Below are positions 58,266 through 64,000 of a DNA stretch of 64,000 nt, in pieces. The notes beneath the pieces are model-generated. The model was given only the letters and a program-made list of their open reading frames with translations, was not told the origin of the DNA and made no database searches. Position numbers and translations under genes: made by a program. Position 1 is the first letter of the stretch; every line of letters begins with the position of its first letter. Source of the DNA: Isoetes taiwanensis (lineage: Eukaryota > Streptophyta > Lycopodiopsida > Isoetales > Isoetaceae); contig JAJEKV010000013.1 of assembly GCA_021234155.1 (NCBI GenBank), forward strand, positions 8,937,193 to 9,001,192, in the 5' to 3' direction.

Positions 58266-58643
58266 TTTTTGCTTATAAACTTTTTATCAAAGTGCTGCAG
58301 CATGCAAGTGAATTTGCAGTGTGATTTTATTTTAATGAAAACACAATCAAATTTTGGACTGAAATATATGCCCAATTTCTCGTAAGGAGATCAATTTTGC
58401 ACTCTAATAGTTTGCAATCTAACGTTGCACCACCAACAAGCTGACCTGGTGGTTTATGAAAATACGAATGCCTTTGTGGGAATTCTTTAAAACACCGGTA
58501 CTTTTGGTAATTTTCCCAATTTTCATAGAATATTCTACACAATAGATTTAAAAAGGAGTATTAAGCATGAAAAATCAATCCCTCACAAACGAAAACAGTG
58601 CCCACCCTCACACGCTCACTAAGCAAGTAGGATTTTGCTACAA

Positions 58644-61600
58644 TTACTGTGATATGGCGAGCCATGCTTGATCTGCTACAGCTATCAACTCCTCAAATAT
58701 GCGCATCACCTCTAAATCCCCTTCTTTTGAAAAACCATCACTTGAGAGATCACACTTCTCTTTCTTCAGCTTCTGAAACATAAACCCTCGCAATCAACAA
58801 GTGTAACTTAAAAATGCTGCAACCACCTTTTTGGCACCCGTAAAAATAGATTAAGCAAGAAAGGAGCAAATCAGATTGGTAGATGCATCAACGAATAACA
58901 AAAGAAAATCCTTCAAACTAAGCTTGTATAGGTTAAGCTTTCTACCTCCTTGACGGTATGCGGTTGGAAAGTTCTAGGACTCTGACTTCACATTTGTCAT
59001 TTATCAAAAATCTTACAGGTTGGGAAGCTACATCAAAAGTTCGGTTTCACATCCTGATCAAGTTAAAGATCTAAATTTTGCAATGTTCAACCAGGGATAT
59101 AGGTGGGTTCACATATATCCATCCTGAAATTTCTTTATTAATGAGAGAGCATATGCAATGGACAATGCTCGTAACATGACTATCACATTATCAATTAAGC
59201 CCACATACCTGAAAGGAACGCTCCCATTCAGAAGATTGGGCTTTGACCTCATAGCTTATTCTCCCTGTGGAGGCTTTGAATTCTGCGCGATTTACATGGC
59301 GGAACTTCCACACTCTGTCATCTTCCATGACTATAGTATCCTTCCTATGCCATGACCCATGTAATTTAAAACGCTTGGAAATATGTATACTGCCCATGGG
59401 CCAGGATAACCCCCCTTTCACATCATTGTTGACCACTGCTTTACTGATAAGACTCTGAAATGCAGAAATCTCTCCATCCTAGCAAAACTTAAGCAGTCAA
59501 CCTGATGTATAGAAAGTAAAGAGCACATCAATAAATTGGCATATATTACAGGCAGATCGTCCACGTATCGTTTAGTAGCTAACATCATGCGCATATCCAA
59601 TTTTCGTCCTACACAGGAAATATCAGCTACCAAGTGCCGCAAAGGTTCAGATTTAATCTGCAGATGCATAAATACACAACATGGTAAAATACGGACCTTG
59701 CAGATGTGCGGAAGAAGCACGTAATTTAAAGAAGAATTGGCATACAAGAAGAATTATATAAAAGGATGGAACATACTCTTTGAAGAACCAACTCTAAGCT
59801 ACCTGCATGTTTCCGTTCACATATTAGCTTTATCTTATAATCCATCTGATTTCCATCTTCAACCTGTTTACAAAAAAAGAAAAGTAATGTCAATACTAGT
59901 TGACTAACAAGAAGAAGTAAGGAGGGTATAGATATGCATGTTACCATGACCACAAAACGTTCTTTATTAATAACTTGATTAGCCTTTGCCAAAGCTATGT
60001 GCTTGAGTGCTTCAAATTGGTCCAAAGTTAGCCCATTATCAAATGTACGCCTAAGATCAGCATTCTTATTTTCAAGAATACTTGCATCTATTGTGGAGGG
60101 CAACGGGAATCCTTTCCTGCATTGATAAAAAAGATATGAAAATATTGTGAACTAAATGGGCCTCTCATCAGGAGTCCCAACAAGATATGTAACACAAGAC
60201 ATGGTCATTGTATATTTTGGTCCATCAGCAATCTCTCTTTTGTTCTTAAAGGAAGCAGCAAGTCTTGGGCCTGACATAATGTCTTTTAAATTTTCAAGGT
60301 TACATAAAGCGTTTGATGTCTTAGAATTGTGGTTAAAGAAATAAACAGTTTATTCCATAAGAATTCCGATGAAGAAAGAAAATACTGATGACTCAAAGTA
60401 CTCTATAGTTTATTTCATTTTCTCTTGAGCGGTCTATCTGAACACTGGAGATCCTCGTCACTGATAAGGTCAAGGTGATGACGTTTCATAATTGCGCATG
60501 TCTATTAGAGTTTAATCCAGCATATTCGAGCAAGACCAGTATTATATGTCTTGATAGAAAAAGAGCCAGACTTGTGGCATGCTGGTGATTGTGGTAGTCA
60601 TAAAGCCTATTAGCTGTTTTATAAGAATTTCTTGTCTGAGGTCAATTTTAGAAACTGATGCCTACTTTTAACTGCATCATGGTATAAGAATACAAATGCT
60701 TTCTTGCTCTTTTTTGTCTATATGGTGCTAAAACAGCTGCATCTTCTTTGACAGTGTGTTAAGGATGATCACCATCTTCTCAAAAATTTACAATCGGGCA
60801 TGCAACATCCTGCCAACAAGAGCAGCATGTTATGCACTTAACCATCATTGCCACTTTCTTACAAAATGACATGTTTACAAAGGTAATTCCTTGCCAGTGA
60901 CATGACGCTTTGCAGTAAACAAGGTTCCATTCTAAGCCTTAATTTTCTAGATCCATTAATTGGAAATCAATTAAAGACTATTTGTCTTTTAGGAATCCAT
61001 ATCTTAAGAAGTAGGACAGAAATTGCAACTTCAATTTCTTATTTGCCTTTCATTTTATAGCTAGGGACTTCAGGTTTTACTGTCAATAGCTTCTGGAGTT
61101 GTTAAAAAACCTTTTCCTTTTAAGAAGGTTCAGTGGGAAGGTTAGTCGGAAAAACAAACCTGCCATGAAACAAAACTTTTCCAAATTTCAATGTAAGACT
61201 AGGTTCATCTTCTCGTGCTTGCACCCTCTGCGACCATATTGACCTTGAAAGCTGAGGATGCAGTTCACTCAAGATATACCGGGGGAATGTGTTGGACCCT
61301 TCTTCAGGAGGAAAGCAAAGGTTGGAATCATTAACATTATTAGCTGCATACTGTCCCCTTTGGATTTTATCATCTGAATAGAAGAGGAAAAAAAAAGTAA
61401 TTGCAGTTATAACCACCTACTGCATATAAATAAAGGATCATAACAAAGAATGAAGGAAATGCCTTCTAATACCTCTTGAGGTGAAGGAACATTATACTGT
61501 AGAAAACACAAAAGATTTTACTAGATTGTATCTAATGGCATACACAATATGAAATTAAGAGAATGCAATTAGGGGGCTCTCTGTTGCTGTTCAAATTGAG

Positions 61601-61880
61601 ATGCTTATTTATCATGCGGAACATGAATAAAAGCAGAATCATTCGGCTAACCTTTAAAATGAAGAGTATAAAGGGATATCCCGGTCACCATCAAGTGAGG
61701 GTAAGTTTCGCCAGTAAATGGCAAAAACTCTAAGGCAACTTCAGGTTTAGCAGAGACATAGAAGAGGCCAACAAATGAAGTAGACCTTCGAATACTTACA
61801 TCGGGCCTTGTGATAGTATTGTGGATCGACTCAGGCCGTGCCGCAGAGTTGATACGCTTATGCGGAGGAACGTAAGACAT
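58644..61880 (-). CDS. MSYVPPHKR-family protein (DUF7903-like), 394 aa
   Basis: A complete seven-exon gene: 61652-61880, 61160-61373, 59945-60116, 59777-59863, 59550-59657, 59209-59454 and 58644-58772. Every boundary is GT-AG and all phases join, giving 1,185 bp with a TAA stop. The ATG has a strong context (GCCACCATGTC) after a short (CCACAG) repeat. The N-terminus MSYVPPHKR is the signature of an uncharacterised plant family, which I believe is DUF7903 (Arabidopsis members begin MAYxPPHKR). The middle (DMRMMLATKRYVDDLP), then WPMGSIHISKRFKLHGSWHR and EDDRVWKFRHVN, fits that family. The C-terminus is acidic-helical (EVMRIFEELIAVADQAWLAI). No catalytic motif or membrane segment is visible; function unknown. 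Exon/intron calls are by eye, but seven consistent junctions make the gene model strong. Confidence 0.85.
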
Positions 61881-62252
61881 GGTGGCTGTGGCTGTGGCTG
61901 TGGCTGTTGAAGCATCTCCAAACTGAAGTCCAACCAGTGCTCGAATTTGACGGTCTGTCCTGAATTTTCCAGGGACGGGCAAAATAATTTTACAACTTTC
62001 GCGTGACAGGAAGTTCCTAAATTCAAGCCTTTCAAATGCAATAAAAAAATTTAAAATGACAGAAACCAGTTTTTTCCCTCGAAAACATAGATAGATACAT
62101 AAAACAAAACATATTTCCATTATAAGTTCATCAAATACATAATGAAGTTCTTACATAGATACTACTGAAATAAAAATAATAGTTTAAAGTTTAAAATCAA
62201 TCACAAAAACTTATTCAAGTGGCATTCCAATCCTTGTAACATGTTTGCCAAT

Positions 62253-62537
62253 CTATGCTTTCAAATGGTTCATTCCACAATGATACACACATTGTGGCGT
62301 CAAGAGTTCTAAGTTCATGCTCGATCTTATAGCACTCTTAATAGCGTTTTGACGGGAGAAACCTCTCTTGCAAGAGGCCGTGCTTCCAGGAATGACCATA
62401 CAACATTGCCATAATTTCATCAATGCTGGAAAATTGTCCCACCAACTGTCACACGTTCCATTTTCATCTCTACGAATAGTCCAAGCCACAACCATCCCTT
62501 TGTAGCATAGATTCGACATTGTGATTTCGCAACACAA
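62253..62537 (-). pseudogene. hAT transposase C-terminal (dimerisation) fragment
   Basis: The minus frame reads FPALMKLWQCCMVIPGSTAS, then CKRGFSRQNAIKSAIRSSMN and LELLTPQ. This is the hAT C-terminal signature (family form: FPxLxxLA...IPxSTAxCERGFSxxNxIKxxxRxxL). The catalytic core is absent. It lies 370-650 bp upstream of the start of the seven-exon gene, so it is in that gene's promoter side. Confidence 0.7.
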
Positions 62538-63698
62538 GCAAGAAGCGAAGAACTCTGAATCTCTGATCTTAGGCAGGCAGTGGGCGGGCGAGCATCAAGA
62601 TTCCAAGAAAAAAAATTCGAATTATTGGAATAGATTTAGGCATTTAATTTTCTTGAATTAGCAATTTAGCATAAATTTAGGTTCCCGTTGGTACTTGATT
62701 GTTAATGGTGCATCTATAACTATAATGTATAAGAGGTTAAAAAAACGGGATGGGGGATCATTGGAAATTTGGGATGTGTAATTGTATCATGTATACTGTT
62801 ACTGTATAGAGATATTATAGATTTATAATCAATAATAATACAAATGTTTAAAATCTGTAAAGATATATAGCAAGAAAAATGACGGGCATTTCTCTATTCC
62901 TAGCCTTTCAAATGACGAGTATGTCTTGTAGTTGCCCTTCTCTATGATGGCGATTGCCCAACTACGGACCTTTCATTTGCCATACTGAAATTTTTTTTTC
63001 ACTGTTTTGACAGACCAAAACTCAAAAAAAAAGCATGAAAGCCGGGTCAAATTCGAGCCACCGGTCCAACAGTTGGCTATTCCACCGTAGTTTGTAAAAG
63101 TCACATATTTTATAGAATGACTAGAGAAGTTCCCATCGTTGCTGGGATTTTTTGTGGGCTTTTTGTCAAGCATAAATTTTTTGGGTTGCCCCTAGGGATG
63201 TGGGTTTGTGGCATATCCTAAGTATATGCTCGAATATACCTAGGATATGCTGCTGACTGCTCCAAACCTATTGCTCCCTGTAAACTCGCGGTCGCCTGCG
63301 TTGTGGGTCACTGATGGTTGAACCGGATAACTGGCAATACGGATGGAGCATCTGGCTATGGCTATGGCGACCCAAGAGGTGAAGCCCTCCAACCCTTTTT
63401 TGGGGCAGGGTCTTTGGATTTTATTAATGTAGATGTCACAAGAGAACTCAAACTTTGTCAAACCGTTGCAGTTTTTTGAAGTCTTAGAAAAAATCATCAA
63501 TATGGTTTTACGTGATGTCTAAATATCCTCTTATTTCTCCAATCTTATACTATTTTCTTTCTTTCCCTGTCCCAATGGTGGGAATGTGTTTCCTTACTAT
63601 TTTCTTTCTTTCTCTGTCCCAGTTGTGGGAATACGGTTCTAATGCATACCTTGTTATTCTGTTCATCTGTTGATGCTATTCATTTTTATCAAATTCAG
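62538..63698. other. Spacer between divergent loci
   Basis: No ORF that I can support and no upstream H+-ATPase exons. A 60-bp direct duplication (TACTATTTTCTTTCTTTCYC, CTGTCCCARTKGTGGGAATR) occurs at about 63547-63632. Confidence 0.5.
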
Positions 63699-64000
63699 GG
63701 GACAGTAGTTACCAAGGAGATCCTTTAAATATCGACCAGGTTTGTTTGTTTACTTAACTGTAGTTTAGTTCGGGGAAATTATCCTTCAACCTCGTTAAGA
63801 ACGTTTTGTATTGGTCAGTCTGCATTGACAGGTGAAAAATTGCCAGTGATAAAGAAACCAGGAGATGAGGTGTTCTCCGGATCAACTTGTAAACAGGGAG
63901 AAATTGAAGCCGTGGTTATTGCAACTGGGGTGCACACATTCTTCGGAAAGGCTGCTCACTTGGTTGATACAACAAACCAAGTTGGTCACTTTCAGAAGAT
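63699..64000 (+). pseudogene. Plasma-membrane H+-ATPase fragment (A-domain exons)
   Basis: P3A proton pump that energises transport across the plasma membrane. Two exons are visible: 63699-63739 (ending GDPLNIDQ) and 63819-64000 ([20 protein letters not shown], then [20 protein letters not shown]), joined by a 79-bp GT-AG intron; the second continues past the window. Spacing matches the actuator domain. Two oddities: the highly conserved TGES loop reads TGEK, and the residues before GDP read GDSSYQ instead of the usual DARLLE. The preceding exons, normally a few hundred bases upstream, are not found; that space holds unrelated DNA and a minus-strand gene. It is a 5'-truncated copy unless a very long intron lies upstream. 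The gene symbol (an AHA/PMA paralogue) cannot be assigned. Confidence 0.8.

Overview
This is a stretch of plant nuclear DNA. Short GT-AG introns interrupt plant-type genes (a plastid/mitochondrial-type serine acetyltransferase, a plasma-membrane H+-ATPase and a PPR-like fragment). The rest is mostly LTR retrotransposons, a LINE, a SINE and MITEs. Base composition, repeat load and the rarity of intact genes fit a repeat-rich seed plant. The sequence alone does not settle which lineage.

Layout. 1-6755: a decayed Ty3/gypsy element, split by a composite insertion (1213-6430) made of LTRs of one family (F1, TGTGACGTTCC...CGTCACA) in opposite orientations. That composite holds a hAT-like MITE and a solo LTR of a second family (F2). 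7161-15242: a LINE-1-type element with ORF1, endonuclease, reverse transcriptase, an extra 3' ORF and a poly-A tail, itself interrupted by a MITE. 19037-20566: a three-exon minus-strand gene for a 132-aa protein I do not recognise. 21129-23818: an intact, short LTR retrotransposon with no recognisable pol and a perfect target duplication. 24350-27000: two copia remnants back to back, the second interrupted by a SINE. 27170-29934: the 3' part of an F2 element on the minus strand, containing a 21-bp minisatellite. 33052-34818: a serine acetyltransferase gene (minus). 37790-48900: mostly gene-poor DNA with a PPR fragment and several local tandem duplications. 48900-58265: F1-related DNA, a solo LTR with a perfect target duplication, a 227-bp tandem array, a MITE, and a 5' LTR with primer site and gag-like ORF. 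58644-61880: a complete seven-exon gene (minus) for a 394-aa MSYVPPHKR protein. 62253-62537: a hAT transposase fragment. 63699-64000: two exons of a plasma-membrane H+-ATPase with no upstream exons in the window.

The genes do not form an operon or pathway. The likely functional loci are serine acetyltransferase (cysteine synthesis), the MSYVPPHKR-family gene and the small 132-aa gene. The H+-ATPase fragment has features suggesting a pseudogene. I read splice junctions by eye from GT-AG boundaries and phase continuity, with no transcript data. Names of unknown families are tentative.
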